From Hyphomicrobiales bacterium (GTDB taxonomy: Bacteria; Pseudomonadota; Alphaproteobacteria; Rhizobiales; Rhizobiaceae), in contig JAFKJW010000189.1 of the NCBI GenBank assembly GCA_017305925.1, positions 1 through 45,143 of the forward strand: DNA of 45,143 bases. The letters are read 5' to 3'. A program made the position numbers and the translations under genes. Position 1 is the stretch's first letter. Every line of letters begins with the position of its first letter. The notes under the pieces are model-generated. The model did not search any database, was not told where the DNA came from, and saw only the letters and a program-made list of their open reading frames with translations. Of this stretch, positions 33,399 through 42,467 are shown piece by piece.

Positions 33399-35291
33399 AT
33401 GGCCGGACCGGGCGACAACATACGCAACAAGTCCAAGACGGGCAGCGAGGCGGACGCCTTCAAGCGTGCGCTGACGGTCTGCATGCGCGCCATTTCCGGC
33501 GACCACGAGCTGGAGGTGGCGTTCGCCAAGGACAAGCCGGCGCTGGCGGGAAGCCGGGCGCGGCTGCCGGACATTCCGAAGAAGCCGACCGCCAACGACT
33601 TGGCGATCAGTCGCGGCATCGGCGATTCCATGGCGCTGAAGCGCGCCTGCCACGACGACCGCATCCACATGAAGCTCGCGCCCGAAGGCAAGCTCGCGCG
33701 CGCCGTGTTCGACGCGGTGGAGCAGGCGCGCTGCGAGGCGATCGGCAGCCGCGCCATGGCGGGCGTGGCCAGCAACATCGGCTCGATGCTGGAGGACAAG
33801 TATCTGCGCGGCAACCTCTCCGAGGTGCGCGAGCAGGCCGATGCGCCGCTGGAAGAGGCGGTCGCGCTGGTGGTGCGCGAGAAGCTCACCGGCCAGCCGG
33901 TGCCGAAGAGCGGCGAGCGGCTCGTCGGGCTGTGGCGCGAATGGATCGAGGACAAGGCGGGCGACGATCTCGCCGCGCTCTCCGGCAGCGTCGAGGACCA
34001 GCAGGCCTTCGGCCGGCTCGTGCGCGACATGCTGGCCTCCATGGACATGGCGGAGGAACTCGGCGACGACCAGCAGCAGGACGACACGGACGAGAGCGAC
34101 GAGGACCAGCCGCAGGGCGACGACAACAACGAGGAGAGCGGCGAGGACGATGCCAGCGGCGAGCAGTCGCAGGCCGAGGATGCCGACGCTTCGTCCGACG
34201 AGGAGCAGGCCGGCGAGATGGAGGCCGCCGACGCCAATGCCGACGATACCTCCGAGGACGATGCCGAGGCCGAGACGCCCGGCGAGGCGAAGCGCCCCGA
34301 CAACCCCTTCACGACGCTTCCCCGCGACATCGACTACAAGATCTTCACCACGGCCTTCGACGAGACGGTGGGTGCCGAGGAGCTTTGCGACGAGGACGAA
34401 CTCGACCGCCTGCGCGCCTTCCTCGACAAGCAGCTCGCCAATCTGCAAGGCGTGGTGGGACGCCTCGCCAACCGCTTGCAGCGCCGCCTGATGGCGCAGC
34501 AGAACCGGTCGTGGGATTTCGATCTTGAGGAAGGCTATCTCGACACGGCGCGGCTGGTGCGCGTGGTCATCGATCCGATGCAGCCGCTTTCCTTCAAGCA
34601 GGAGCGCGACACACGCTTCCGCGACACGGTCGTGACGCTCGTGCTCGACAATTCGGGCTCGATGCGCGGCCGCCCGATCACCGTCGCCGCCACCTGCGCC
34701 GACATCCTGGCCCGCACGCTGGAGCGCTGCGGCGTCTCGGTCGAGATCCTCGGCTTCACCACGCGGGCCTGGAAGGGCGGGCAGGCGCGCGAGAAATGGC
34801 TGAAGGACGGCAAGCCGCCCAATCCCGGCCGCCTCAACGACCTGCGCCACATCATCTACAAGTCGGCGGATGCGCCGTGGCGGCGGGCGCGGCGCAATCT
34901 CGGCCTGATGATGCGCGAGGGCCTCCTGAAGGAGAACATCGACGGCGAGGCGCTCCTGTGGGCGCACGATCGACTGCTCGGCCGGCCCGAGCAGCGCAAG
35001 ATCCTGATGATGATCTCGGACGGTGCGCCGGTCGACGATTCGACGCTGTCGGTCAATCCGGGCAACTATCTCGAGCGGCACCTGCGCGCGGTGATCGAAA
35101 TGATCGAGACGCGGTCGCCGGTCGAGCTGCTGGCCATCGGCATCGGCCATGACGTGACGCGCTACTACCAGCGCGCCGTCACCATCGTCGATGCGGAAGA
35201 ACTCGCCGGAGCCATGACCGAGCAACTGGCCGCTCTGTTCGAGGAAGCCACGCCCCGGTCGCGCCGCACGGAGCTGCGGCGGGCCGGATGA
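33399..35291 (+). CDS. cobT: Cobaltochelatase subunit CobT
   Basis: The 630-residue protein has an N-terminal CobT domain (1-210), a very acidic Asp/Glu/Ser linker (about 221-305) and a C-terminal von Willebrand A domain. The MIDAS motif D417-N-S-G-S starts in [15 protein letters not shown]; the later metal contact region is [11 protein letters not shown]. The linker and VWA domain couple CobS to CobN during cobalt insertion. The final stop overlaps the next start by 4 bases. Length matches characterised CobT proteins. Confidence 0.95.
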   Translation: MAGPGDNIRNKSKTGSEADAFKRALTVCMRAISGDHELEVAFAKDKPALAGSRARLPDIPKKPTANDLAISRGIGDSMALKRACHDDRIHMKLAPEGKLARAVFDAVEQARCEAIGSRAMAGVASNIGSMLEDKYLRGNLSEVREQADAPLEEAVALVVREKLTGQPVPKSGERLVGLWREWIEDKAGDDLAALSGSVEDQQAFGRLVRDMLASMDMAEELGDDQQQDDTDESDEDQPQGDDNNEESGEDDASGEQSQAEDADASSDEEQAGEMEAADANADDTSEDDAEAETPGEAKRPDNPFTTLPRDIDYKIFTTAFDETVGAEELCDEDELDRLRAFLDKQLANLQGVVGRLANRLQRRLMAQQNRSWDFDLEEGYLDTARLVRVVIDPMQPLSFKQERDTRFRDTVVTLVLDNSGSMRGRPITVAATCADILARTLERCGVSVEILGFTTRAWKGGQAREKWLKDGKPPNPGRLNDLRHIIYKSADAPWRRARRNLGLMMREGLLKENIDGEALLWAHDRLLGRPEQRKILMMISDGAPVDDSTLSVNPGNYLERHLRAVIEMIETRSPVELLAIGIGHDVTRYYQRAVTIVDAEELAGAMTEQLAALFEEATPRSRRTELRRAG

Positions 35292-36322
35292 GGGAAGCGG
35301 CCCGGCGCAGCTTCCTGGCCGTTTGCCTTCTGGCGGGAGCCGCCTGTGCGGGTCCGGGCTTCGCGGAAGCGTCGCAGGCCGCCCAGGCGTCGGCGGCCCC
35401 GGTCCCCGTCACCATCACCACACGGCCCATCACGGCGTTCCGGATCGGCCGCGACGACAGGATGTTCGGTCCGCTGGAATTCGTCGGCGGCCTGGAGATG
35501 AACGGCAGCTCCCGTGATTTCGGGGCCAATTCGGCATTCCGCTTCCTCACGCCCGGCGCCGATTTCGTCGGCGTCGACGACACCGGCTTCTGGTTCTTCG
35601 GCCGGATCGAGCGCGATGGGGACGGGCGCCCGTCCGGGGTGAGCGACTTCACCCTGCAGCAGATGGTCGACCGGGCCGGCAATCCCGTTTCGCGCAAGTG
35701 GGAGGTGGATGCGGAAGGCCTCGACGTGGACGGCGATCTCGCCACGGTCGGCTTCGAGCGCAACCATCGCGTCGCCCAGTTCCGCATCGACCGGCAGAAC
35801 ATGCGGGCGCCGTTCCGGATGCTGGATTTCCTCATCCCGAAGAAGGAGCTGCGCCAGAATCGCGGCTTCGAGACCGTAACGCGGATGCCCGTCAAGAGCG
35901 GCAGGGGGCCGCTCGTGGTCGTCTCGGAAAAGAGCCTGGATCCGGATGGCAACATGTTCACCGCCATCCTCGAAGGCCCCGGCAAGGGCATCTTCACGGT
36001 GCGGCGTCGCGACAACTACGACATCACGGACGGCAAGTTCCTGCGCAATGGTGATCTGCTCCTCCTGGAACGGAAGTTCTCGCTCGCCGAAGGCATCCGC
36101 ATGCGGCTGCGGCGGCTTACTGCCGACAGCATCGCCAAGGGCTCCGTCGCCGACGGTCCGGTGCTGATGGAGGCCGACATGCGCTATCAGATCGACAATA
36201 TGGAGGCGATGGACGTCTGGACGCGGGCCGACGGCGCCACCATGGTGTCGCTGATGTCGGACGACAACCACTCCATCCTGCAGCGCAACCTCTATCTGGA
36301 GTTCATCCTCCACGAGGATTGA
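35288..36322 (+). CDS. Exported esterase-like-activity-of-phytase family protein
   Basis: The 344-residue protein has a signal-peptide-like N-terminus ([20 protein letters not shown]), followed by a beta-rich domain with [45 protein letters not shown] and [11 protein letters not shown], the pattern of the phytase-like esterase family (PF13449 type). Substrate is unknown. The start ATG is within the cobT stop (ATGA), so it is translationally coupled to a cobalamin gene, yet no B12 role is evident. Confidence 0.8.
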   Translation: MREAARRSFLAVCLLAGAACAGPGFAEASQAAQASAAPVPVTITTRPITAFRIGRDDRMFGPLEFVGGLEMNGSSRDFGANSAFRFLTPGADFVGVDDTGFWFFGRIERDGDGRPSGVSDFTLQQMVDRAGNPVSRKWEVDAEGLDVDGDLATVGFERNHRVAQFRIDRQNMRAPFRMLDFLIPKKELRQNRGFETVTRMPVKSGRGPLVVVSEKSLDPDGNMFTAILEGPGKGIFTVRRRDNYDITDGKFLRNGDLLLLERKFSLAEGIRMRLRRLTADSIAKGSVADGPVLMEADMRYQIDNMEAMDVWTRADGATMVSLMSDDNHSILQRNLYLEFILHED

Positions 36323-36368
36323 GCAAGGGGCGATTGCCGACCCTGCCGTCGCCGCCGCTTCTGTTTTC

Positions 36369-36413
36369 GCATCGCTCTTGCCGAAAACCGGCCTCCACTT
36401 TTCGGCGCGATGC
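36369..36413. repeat. Small palindromic repeat, family 2, copy 2
   Basis: Outer arms GCATCGC/GCGATGC and inner arms CCGAAAA/TTTTCGG surround a CCGGCCTCCA centre. It follows the phytase-like gene by 46 bases and precedes the DUF3592 gene by 48. Its layout matches the element at 11914-11960. Confidence 0.65.
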
Positions 36414-36461
36414 TTTAAGATGGACCATCCGTCCATTGCAGGCCTCGACTGGTGGTGATGC

Positions 36462-37841
36462 ATGAAGCTCGATATCAATGGGCGGATCGTTGCCAATCCC
36501 GCCGCATCCGACATTGCCAGCGCCCTCGATGCTCGCGGCGACGACAAGGACTGGTATCTTGTCCTGACGCGCCCCGACGGCCTCTATATCGAGGTCGAGC
36601 CTTCCGGCACCGGAGGCATGCTGCGGATCGCGCATGGCGACGAGGAGGAGGGTACCCACAGGCTTGCTCCGAACACGGTCACGACCGGCAAGGCGAAGTC
36701 CATCCTCGGCGATTTCCTCGCCGGCGGCGCTGTCCCACCTTCCGAGCCTCGGGAAGAGGCCAAACGCGCCGAAGACAAGGTCCTTGCCGGCCGGGAGGAG
36801 TTTTCGCAGCGGACCCTCGGGTTCGTCATCCTCTTCGTGGGGCTGGGATTCGGCCTCCTCTATCTCACGCAATCGATGCTGGTGTTCTTCGCATGCATCG
36901 GCCTCGGGCTGCTCGTCATGGTCGGGACCAAGGCGGCGCGCGAAATGCGGGTCCGCCGATGGCCGATCGCGGCCGGAACGATCGTCAAGTCGAACCTGCA
37001 GGCCCGCGTCCGCAAGTTCCGGGGGCAGGCGGCGCGGCTCGACAACATCCCGGCGGTGGAATACCGGTTCAAGGTCTCCGGCAAGCCGTATATCGGCACG
37101 CGCATCGGCCTGAATACGGAGTATGCCGGGGTGGATGTCAGTGCGCTGGTGACGAAATATCCCGTCGGGGCGGCGGTCCAGGTCGCCTACAATCCCGCCA
37201 ATCCCGTCGACTGCCTGCTCGAACCCTACGCGAACAAGGGCATCCTGCTCGTCCTCCTCAAGTTTGCCGCCGGCGTCGCGGTGCTGGGCGCCGTTCTCTA
37301 TTACGGGTCCGGCTATGCCTCGGCATGGATTTCCGAGCGCTTTCCCGATGCGCGCGCGCCGCAGGCGCTGCTGGGCTTCGGCATCGGCACGCTGCTGCTC
37401 GTCGTGAACATCTGGAGCCTGATGCGAAAGAAGGAGCCGGCCGTGGCGGCCCTGCGCGTGCCGGGCAAGATTGCCTCCGCGGAGGTGGAGACCATCGTTC
37501 CGGACGACAGCTCCGACTCGCGACGCCGAAGCAGGCCGACATACCAGCCCACCATCGAGATCAGCTATAGGGTGCGCGGGCTCGATTACACGCTGAGGAC
37601 CGCGATACCCGACGGACAGGCGGCGGAACGCACGCCGGAGGCGGCGAAAGCGCGGCTGAAACCCTATTCCGTGGGGCGCGAGGTCCCGGTGAGCTACGAC
37701 CCGGCCAATCCCGCCGCGGCGTCCATCGCGGTCGGCGCGGACAGCCCGGTCGCAGGCGGAGGCTGGAGCAGCCAGATCTTCCGCATGGCGGTCATCATCG
37801 GATGCTTCGCCATCGGCGCCCATGCGCTCGGGCTTTATTGA
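36462..37841 (+). CDS. DUF3592 membrane protein with two repeated domains
   Basis: The 459-residue protein has a soluble N-terminus (1-115), two membrane segments (about 117-155), a first DUF3592-like domain ending VAYNPANPVDCLL, two more segments (about 262-322), a second domain ending VSYDPANPAAASI, and a C-terminal membrane segment. The paired Y-[ND]-P-A-N-P motifs show an internal duplication. DUF3592 proteins are membrane proteins of unknown function. It is flanked by a palindromic repeat upstream and converges on the queuosine-precursor transporter. Confidence 0.8.
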   Translation: MKLDINGRIVANPAASDIASALDARGDDKDWYLVLTRPDGLYIEVEPSGTGGMLRIAHGDEEEGTHRLAPNTVTTGKAKSILGDFLAGGAVPPSEPREEAKRAEDKVLAGREEFSQRTLGFVILFVGLGFGLLYLTQSMLVFFACIGLGLLVMVGTKAAREMRVRRWPIAAGTIVKSNLQARVRKFRGQAARLDNIPAVEYRFKVSGKPYIGTRIGLNTEYAGVDVSALVTKYPVGAAVQVAYNPANPVDCLLEPYANKGILLVLLKFAAGVAVLGAVLYYGSGYASAWISERFPDARAPQALLGFGIGTLLLVVNIWSLMRKKEPAVAALRVPGKIASAEVETIVPDDSSDSRRRSRPTYQPTIEISYRVRGLDYTLRTAIPDGQAAERTPEAAKARLKPYSVGREVPVSYDPANPAAASIAVGADSPVAGGGWSSQIFRMAVIIGCFAIGAHALGLY

Positions 37842-37856
37842 CGCTCAAAAGCGAGC

Positions 37857-38534
37857 CTATGCGACGGCCGGCTGGCGCCAGCGCGCCGCGATCAGCCGGT
37901 AGGGGATCAGCGCGAAGACGGCGATCGCCAGCTTGACGCTGAGGTCGCCGAGCGCCCAGGAGAGCCAGCGCGGCGCATCCAGCGGAAGCAGGCCGAGGAG
38001 CGGCGCGTGTTCGAGCGCGAAGCCGTCGTCCGGTCCGAGAACGGCGAAGGCCGGGGCGAAGGCCACCGAGAAGAAGACGAGCGTGTCGACCACGGAGCCG
38101 GCCAGCGTGCCGAAGATCGGCGCGCGCCACCAGCTCTGGCGGCGCAGCCGGTTGAAGACGCCGATGTCGAGAAGCTGCGCCGTCAGGAAGGCGGCGCCGG
38201 AGGCCATCGCGATCCTGACGAGGCGGCCGGCGGCCGTCCCGAACTCGATGAGGCCGAGGCTGAACAGCAGGGGCGGCACAACGATCGAGCAGATGACGGC
38301 GATCATGAAGCCGACGAACACGATGCGCCGCGCCATCTGCGGGCCGTGCCGGCGGTTGGCGAGATCGGTCACGAGGAAGCAGAAGGGATAGGTGAACGCG
38401 CCCCAGGTCAGCACGTCGGCGAGCGAAAAGGGGCCGAGCGTTCCCTGAACCGGGAACTGCACGAGCACGTTCGAGGCCACGACGACCAGCGCCATGGCCG
38501 CCACGAAGGGCGCGTAGGTGGAGGAGCGGTTCAT
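37857..38534 (-). CDS. yhhQ: Queuosine precursor transporter (YhhQ/QueT-like, VUT family)
   Basis: The 225-residue membrane protein has about six segments and the YhhQ hallmarks TYPFCFLVTDLANRRHGPQM, ARRIVFVGFMIAV, FLTAQLLDIGVFNRLRR and GTLAGSVVDTLVFFSVAFAP. The E. coli homologue takes up preQ0/preQ1 for queuosine tRNA modification. The ATG at 38534 directly follows the A-rich tail of a preQ1-I-like element, and its only ribosome site, AGGA, lies in that element. Expression is therefore probably shut off when preQ1 is plentiful. It lies downstream of rpmB on the same strand. Confidence 0.93.
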   Translation of the reverse strand: MNRSSTYAPFVAAMALVVVASNVLVQFPVQGTLGPFSLADVLTWGAFTYPFCFLVTDLANRRHGPQMARRIVFVGFMIAVICSIVVPPLLFSLGLIEFGTAAGRLVRIAMASGAAFLTAQLLDIGVFNRLRRQSWWRAPIFGTLAGSVVDTLVFFSVAFAPAFAVLGPDDGFALEHAPLLGLLPLDAPRWLSWALGDLSVKLAIAVFALIPYRLIAARWRQPAVA

Positions 38535-38560
38535 TTTTTTATCCTGGGTGATGGAACCAG
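38535..38560 (-). promoter_or_regulatory. Candidate preQ1-I riboswitch controlling yhhQ
   Basis: Reading the minus strand from 38560: CTGG (P1, 38560-38557), loop TTCCATCAC (38556-38548), CCAG (P1', 38547-38544), then GATAAAAAA (38543-38535) and the ATG. GGTTC...ACCC followed by an A-rich tail is the preQ1-I signature. Loop CAT (38553-38551) can pair with the start codon ATG as the P2 pseudoknot, and AGGA (38545-38542) begins inside P1'. Ligand binding would hide both the ribosome site and the start codon. Confidence 0.72.
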
Positions 38561-38594
38561 CGGCAAGCGGCCCCTTCGGACCGCATCAGGCGGG

Positions 38595-38616
38595 CCGGGC
38601 GGCTTTTCCCGCCCGG
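38595..38616 (-). terminator. Hairpin between rpmB and the yhhQ riboswitch
   Basis: CCGGGCGG-CTTTTC-CCGCCCGG is a perfect 8-bp stem 11 bases after the rpmB stop on the minus strand. There is no following U-tract, so some read-through into yhhQ is likely. Confidence 0.55.
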
Positions 38617-38626
38617 ACTACGACGA

Positions 38627-38923
38627 TCAGGCGGAAGCCTGCTCGCCGGCCTTCTTGGCGATCTGCTTCTTCAGGAGCCGCGCGCGGGGCGACAGCTCGG
38701 CGCTGTCGGCCTTGGCGAGGAAAGCGTCCAGGCCGCCGCGATGCTCGACCGAACGCAGCGCGTTCGCCGAGATGCGCAGGCGCACGTTCTGGTTCAGCGC
38801 CTCCGACTGGAGCGTCACGTTGACGAGGTTGGGCAGGAAGCGGCGCTTCGACTTGTTGTTGGCGTGGCTGACATTGTTTCCGGTCAGCACGGCCTTGCCG
38901 GTCAGGTCGCAAGTACGGGACAT
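38627..38923 (-). CDS. rpmB: 50S ribosomal protein L28
   Basis: The 98-residue basic protein starts [20 protein letters not shown] and continues [20 protein letters not shown] with [20 protein letters not shown], standard for alphaproteobacterial L28. It is part of the large ribosomal subunit. A good housekeeping promoter (39015-39043) lies about 90 bases upstream. It is divergent from the DUF3108 gene. Confidence 0.97.
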   Translation of the reverse strand: MSRTCDLTGKAVLTGNNVSHANNKSKRRFLPNLVNVTLQSEALNQNVRLRISANALRSVEHRGGLDAFLAKADSAELSPRARLLKKQIAKKAGEQASA

Positions 38924-39014
38924 CGTGTTACCTTTGGTCTAATCCGGCCAAAAAACGAAGTCGCACCGAAAGGGGCGCGCAGTCTCGTAAAGCGGCCTTG
39001 GGAAAGTCGGCGTT

Positions 39015-39043
39015 CCATAGTGGCATTTGCCGGAAGCGTCAAG
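39015..39043 (-). promoter_or_regulatory. Housekeeping sigma promoter of rpmB
   Basis: On the minus strand CTTGAC (39043-39038) and CTATGG (39020-39015) are separated by 17 bases, close to the alphaproteobacterial CTTGAC-N17-CTATAT consensus. It gives a leader of roughly 85 bases. Confidence 0.65.
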
Positions 39044-39116
39044 TCCGCTCCGACCGGTCTCGCGATCCCACAGAATTGCCGGAATCGCGCCCTAGCGGGA
39101 TGCAAATCTGCCCCGG

Positions 39117-39932
39117 ATGCCTATCTTCGATAAAATGAAACGCATTTCGTCCCGTCTCCTCCACCTTCCGCTGGCCCTTGCCGCCGCGACGTTCTGTGGC
39201 GCGGCCGTGCCGGCCGGCGCCACCGAATTCAAGGGAGACTACACCGTCACCTATCTCGGCCTGCCCGTCGCGCAGTCCAGCCTGAGGTCCAGGATCGACG
39301 GCAAGGACTATACGATCGAGGGCACGGTCCGGTCCGCCGGGCTCGGCGCCATCTTCGACGACACGCAGGCGACCCTCGACGTCAGGGGACAGTTGTCCGG
39401 CGGCGGCGCCGTCCCGGCGCGGGCGCATTCGGACTACCGGCAGAACAAGAAGAAAAAGACGCTGACCATCAGCTTTTCCGGCGGCAATGTCGTGGGGACG
39501 CAGGAGACGCCGCCGCCGAAGCCGCGGGCGGCCGACTGGATCGCCGTCAGCCCGAGCCAGCTGCGTTCGGTCGCCGACCCGCTTTCGGCGCTGCTGGTGC
39601 GCGCCGACAGCATCGACAAGGTCTGCGCCAAGCCGCTCAGGATGTTCGACGGCGCGATGCGCGCCGACCTCGTGCTCGACCGGCAGAAGCAGGAGACGGT
39701 CAAGCTCTCCGGCTATGAGGGGCCTTCCATCACCTGCAATGCGCGGTTCAGCCCGCTGGCCGGCTATCGCGCGAGCAAGAAATCCGTGAAGTTCATGCGC
39801 GACAAGAGCCGCATATCGATCACGTTTGCACCGCTCGGCACAACCGGCGTATATGCGCCGGTGCGCGCCAGCGTCGGCACCCAGATCGGGACGCTCTATC
39901 TGGAAGCGCGGCACGTTGAGATGATCGACTAG
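39117..39932 (+). CDS. Exported DUF3108 domain protein
   Basis: The 271-residue protein has a signal peptide (RLLHLPLALAAATFCGAAVP, cleavage near AGA-TEF) and a beta-rich DUF3108 domain starting FKGDYTVTYLGLPVAQSSLR. A basic stretch (RQNKKKKTL) and two cysteines (CAKPL, ITCNARF), perhaps a disulfide, are visible. Function is unknown; a periplasmic or outer-envelope role is likely. An ATG at 39135 would give a shorter, more typical signal peptide; neither start has a strong ribosome site. Confidence 0.82.
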   Translation: MPIFDKMKRISSRLLHLPLALAAATFCGAAVPAGATEFKGDYTVTYLGLPVAQSSLRSRIDGKDYTIEGTVRSAGLGAIFDDTQATLDVRGQLSGGGAVPARAHSDYRQNKKKKTLTISFSGGNVVGTQETPPPKPRAADWIAVSPSQLRSVADPLSALLVRADSIDKVCAKPLRMFDGAMRADLVLDRQKQETVKLSGYEGPSITCNARFSPLAGYRASKKSVKFMRDKSRISITFAPLGTTGVYAPVRASVGTQIGTLYLEARHVEMID

Positions 39933-39958
39933 CGGGGCGACGCCCCCGGAGAGGTTCC

Positions 39959-40822
39959 GTGGGGCGGGCAACACTGATCGGCTTTTCGGCCGTGGCCATG
40001 TGGGCGCTCCTGGCGCTCCTGACGGACGCGTCGGGCGACGTGCCGCCCTTCCTGCTCTCGGCGCTGACCTTCACCATCGGCACGGCTGTGGGGCTTGCCT
40101 ACCGCTTCCTCTCGCCTTCGGCCGGAACCTCCGTGAAAATCCCGCCGCAGGTCTGGGTCATCGGCATTGCCGGCCTGTTCGGCTATCACTTCTTCTACTT
40201 CACCGCGCTGCGCAACGCCCCGGCAGTGGAGGCGAGCCTCATCGCCTATCTGTGGCCGCTCCTCATCGTGCTCGGCTCGGCGCTGATGCCGGGCGAGCGG
40301 CTGCGCTGGCATCATGTCGCGGGCGCGCTGCTGGGACTTGCCGGCACCTTCCTCATCGTCACCAACGGGGGAGGGCTCGCCTTCGAGGAACGCTACCTGT
40401 TCGGTTATGCCATGGCGGGCGTGTGCGCCTTCATCTGGGCGGCCTATTCGCTCCTGTCGCGCCGCTTCCCCTCCGTGCCGACGACCGTCGTCACATGGTT
40501 CTGCGCGGCGACGGCGCTGCTTTCGCTCCTCTGCCATCTAAAGCTCGAGACGACGGTCCTGCCGTCCGGCGCCGGGCAGTGGGCCGCCGTCGCCGGGCTC
40601 GGCCTGATGCCGGTCGGCGCGGCCTTCTATGCCTGGGACTACGGCGTGAAGCACGGCAACATCCAGGTGCTGGGCGCGGCGAGCTACGCGGCGCCGCTGC
40701 TTTCGACGCTGATACTGATCGCGGCCGGCTTCACGCAGGCCACGCCGCACATCCTGCTCGCCTGCCTGCTCATCACGGCGGGCGCCGTGCTGGCGGCGAA
40801 GTCGCTGCTCTGGAAGCGGTGA
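39959..40822 (+). CDS. DMT superfamily exporter, YddG-like
   Basis: This 287-residue protein has ten hydrophobic segments in two EamA repeats. RATLIGFSAVAMWALLALLT at the start, EASLIAYLWPLLIVLG and CAFIWAAYSLLSRRF resemble YddG, an exporter of aromatic amino acids. It starts with GTG; GGAGAGG upstream supports this. The nearby tyrA and hisC genes are consistent with an aromatic amino acid link, but substrate is inferred only. Confidence 0.8.
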   Translation: MGRATLIGFSAVAMWALLALLTDASGDVPPFLLSALTFTIGTAVGLAYRFLSPSAGTSVKIPPQVWVIGIAGLFGYHFFYFTALRNAPAVEASLIAYLWPLLIVLGSALMPGERLRWHHVAGALLGLAGTFLIVTNGGGLAFEERYLFGYAMAGVCAFIWAAYSLLSRRFPSVPTTVVTWFCAATALLSLLCHLKLETTVLPSGAGQWAAVAGLGLMPVGAAFYAWDYGVKHGNIQVLGAASYAAPLLSTLILIAAGFTQATPHILLACLLITAGAVLAAKSLLWKR

Positions 40823-40849
40823 ATGGTAGAATGATTGAGTGAGGCCGCG

Positions 40850-41413
40850 TCACCGGATCGGCAGGCCAACAGCCGGTTCGTCTCCCGACCGTTCATCATT
40901 CACCATTCGCCTTCCCACCTCTTCCAGCCAGCGATCGCGGATGTTGAGCGCCTTGAGGTGCTCCAGCGTGTTGAGCACGTATTCGGCATTGGGACCGGCT
41001 TCGCCCACCGCCCCGCGGGCGATCTCGGCCGCATGCCCGGCGTCGAGATTGCCGGCATACTGCTCATGATGGCGGTCGGCGATGTAGCAGACGGCCTTTA
41101 CGGTATTGCCGCTATGGAGCCTGACCGGCAGCGTCCGCTCCAGATAAACGTTGGTGACGAGCTCGCGCTCGCGCAGATAGGCAAGCACCTCCTCGCGCAG
41201 CGCGGCGGGGACGCGGAACGCCAGTCCGACGCAGGATCCGCCGCGGTCGAGCCCGAGCACGAGCCCGGGCCGGGCCTGCGTGCCGCGATACATCCACGAG
41301 TAGATGCAGAGCGAGCGGCGGAAGCCGTGCAGCCGGGCGGGCTCCACATCCACATGTGCAAAGCCGGGCCGCCACATCAGCGAGCCATAGCCAAACACCC
41401 AAAAATCGCCCAT
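40850..41413 (-). CDS. ChaC-type glutathione-specific gamma-glutamylcyclotransferase
   Basis: The protein of about 187 residues begins MGDFWVFGYGSLMWRPGFAH; the YGSL loop binds the gamma-glutamyl group. It continues LHGFRRSLCIYSWMYRGTQA and AYLRERELVTNVYLERTLPV, which contains the probable catalytic Glu (ERE). ChaC enzymes split glutathione to 5-oxoproline and Cys-Gly. An in-frame start at 41485 is rejected because it adds a Cys/Arg-rich stretch absent from the family. It is convergent with the YddG-like gene and divergent from DUF2125. Confidence 0.9.
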   Translation of the reverse strand: MGDFWVFGYGSLMWRPGFAHVDVEPARLHGFRRSLCIYSWMYRGTQARPGLVLGLDRGGSCVGLAFRVPAALREEVLAYLRERELVTNVYLERTLPVRLHSGNTVKAVCYIADRHHEQYAGNLDAGHAAEIARGAVGEAGPNAEYVLNTLEHLKALNIRDRWLEEVGRRMVNDERSGDEPAVGLPIR

Positions 41414-41475
41414 ATCCGCGTCACATCCTCGCCGGCGGCAGCCGAGCCGGGACAAGCCGTAACGAAGAGCCTCGC

Positions 41476-42459
41476 ATGACGTCAAGCCGGACGCCGCAAT
41501 CGCGCTATTCCCGCCGGATCCTGTGGCTTGCCCTGTTCGTCGCCGTGCTGTTCGGCGGCTACAGCGCCTTGTGGTACTATGCCGCCGACCGGCTGGAGGC
41601 GCAGGCGAAGACCGTGCTCGCCGATGTCAACGCAAACGGCGTGACGGCCGACTGCGCCCGGCTGACGGCGCGGGGCTTCCCGTTCCGGATCGGGCTCTAT
41701 TGCGATTCCGTGCGCTTCGACGACCGCAAGGGCACGACGGTCTCGGCCGGCGCCTTCCGCTCCGCCGCACAAGTCTACAGCCCTCTCCACATCGTCGGCG
41801 AGCTCGATGGACCGGCGACCGTTGCCGTGCCGCAGGCCCACAGCCTCGCTCTCGACTGGACCGGTCTCAGGGCAAGCGTACGCATCGCGACGCCGCTTCC
41901 CGAACGGATCTCGCTGGAAGGAAGCGGGCTGTCGGCCGGGCTTTCCGGCGCGGAGCCGCTGCTGACCGCGCAGGCGTTCCAAGGCCACATGCGGCCGAAC
42001 GGTGCCGATCTCGACCTCGCCGGCACGGTCGTCGACCTGGCGCCGGCGGCGCGCCTTCTGGAGGGCCGGCAACTGCCGCCGCTTTCCGGCGCCCTGGATG
42101 CGACGGTCAAGGACGGCGTGCAGCTTCTCCTGTCGAAGGCGCGGAGCCTGCGCGGCCGGTCCGCGACCATCCGCCAGCTCTCCGTCTCGACGGATGCCGC
42201 CACGGGCGTCGACCTGAAGGGGACGCTTTCGGTGGATGCCGACGGACTCGTCGACGCCGACCTCACGCTGACACTGCGCAATCCGAAGGGACTTGCCGCG
42301 GTGGCGTCCGGGGTGGCGCCGGAGGCGAAGGGCAAGATCGATCAGGCGGTGATGGCGATCGGCATGCTGGGCGCCAATCCGTCGCTGCCGCTGAAGATCG
42401 CCAAGGGCAAGGCGCTGCTCGGCTTCATCCCGCTGGGAGAGGTTCCGCCGCTCGACTGA
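41476..42459 (+). CDS. DUF2125 domain protein, membrane-anchored
   Basis: The 327-residue protein has an N-terminal anchor (ILWLALFVAVLFGGYSALWY) and a periplasmic domain with LTARGFPFRIGLYCDSVRFD, AAQVYSPLHIVGELDGPATV and LKIAKGKALLGFIPLGEVPP, characteristic of alphaproteobacterial DUF2125. Function unknown; the fold is AsmA-like in character by my reading only. It converges on tyrA with 8 bases between. The start at 41476 is favoured because it places the anchor near the N-terminus. Confidence 0.85.
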   Translation: MTSSRTPQSRYSRRILWLALFVAVLFGGYSALWYYAADRLEAQAKTVLADVNANGVTADCARLTARGFPFRIGLYCDSVRFDDRKGTTVSAGAFRSAAQVYSPLHIVGELDGPATVAVPQAHSLALDWTGLRASVRIATPLPERISLEGSGLSAGLSGAEPLLTAQAFQGHMRPNGADLDLAGTVVDLAPAARLLEGRQLPPLSGALDATVKDGVQLLLSKARSLRGRSATIRQLSVSTDAATGVDLKGTLSVDADGLVDADLTLTLRNPKGLAAVASGVAPEAKGKIDQAVMAIGMLGANPSLPLKIAKGKALLGFIPLGEVPPLD

Positions 42460-42467
42460 GCCGGCTT

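Noticed and set aside
32060-34330. Long minus-strand open frame opposite cobS and part of cobT, Ser-rich at its start
   Set aside because: The Ser-rich part is only the antisense of the acidic CobT linker and the frame runs through the palindromic repeat.
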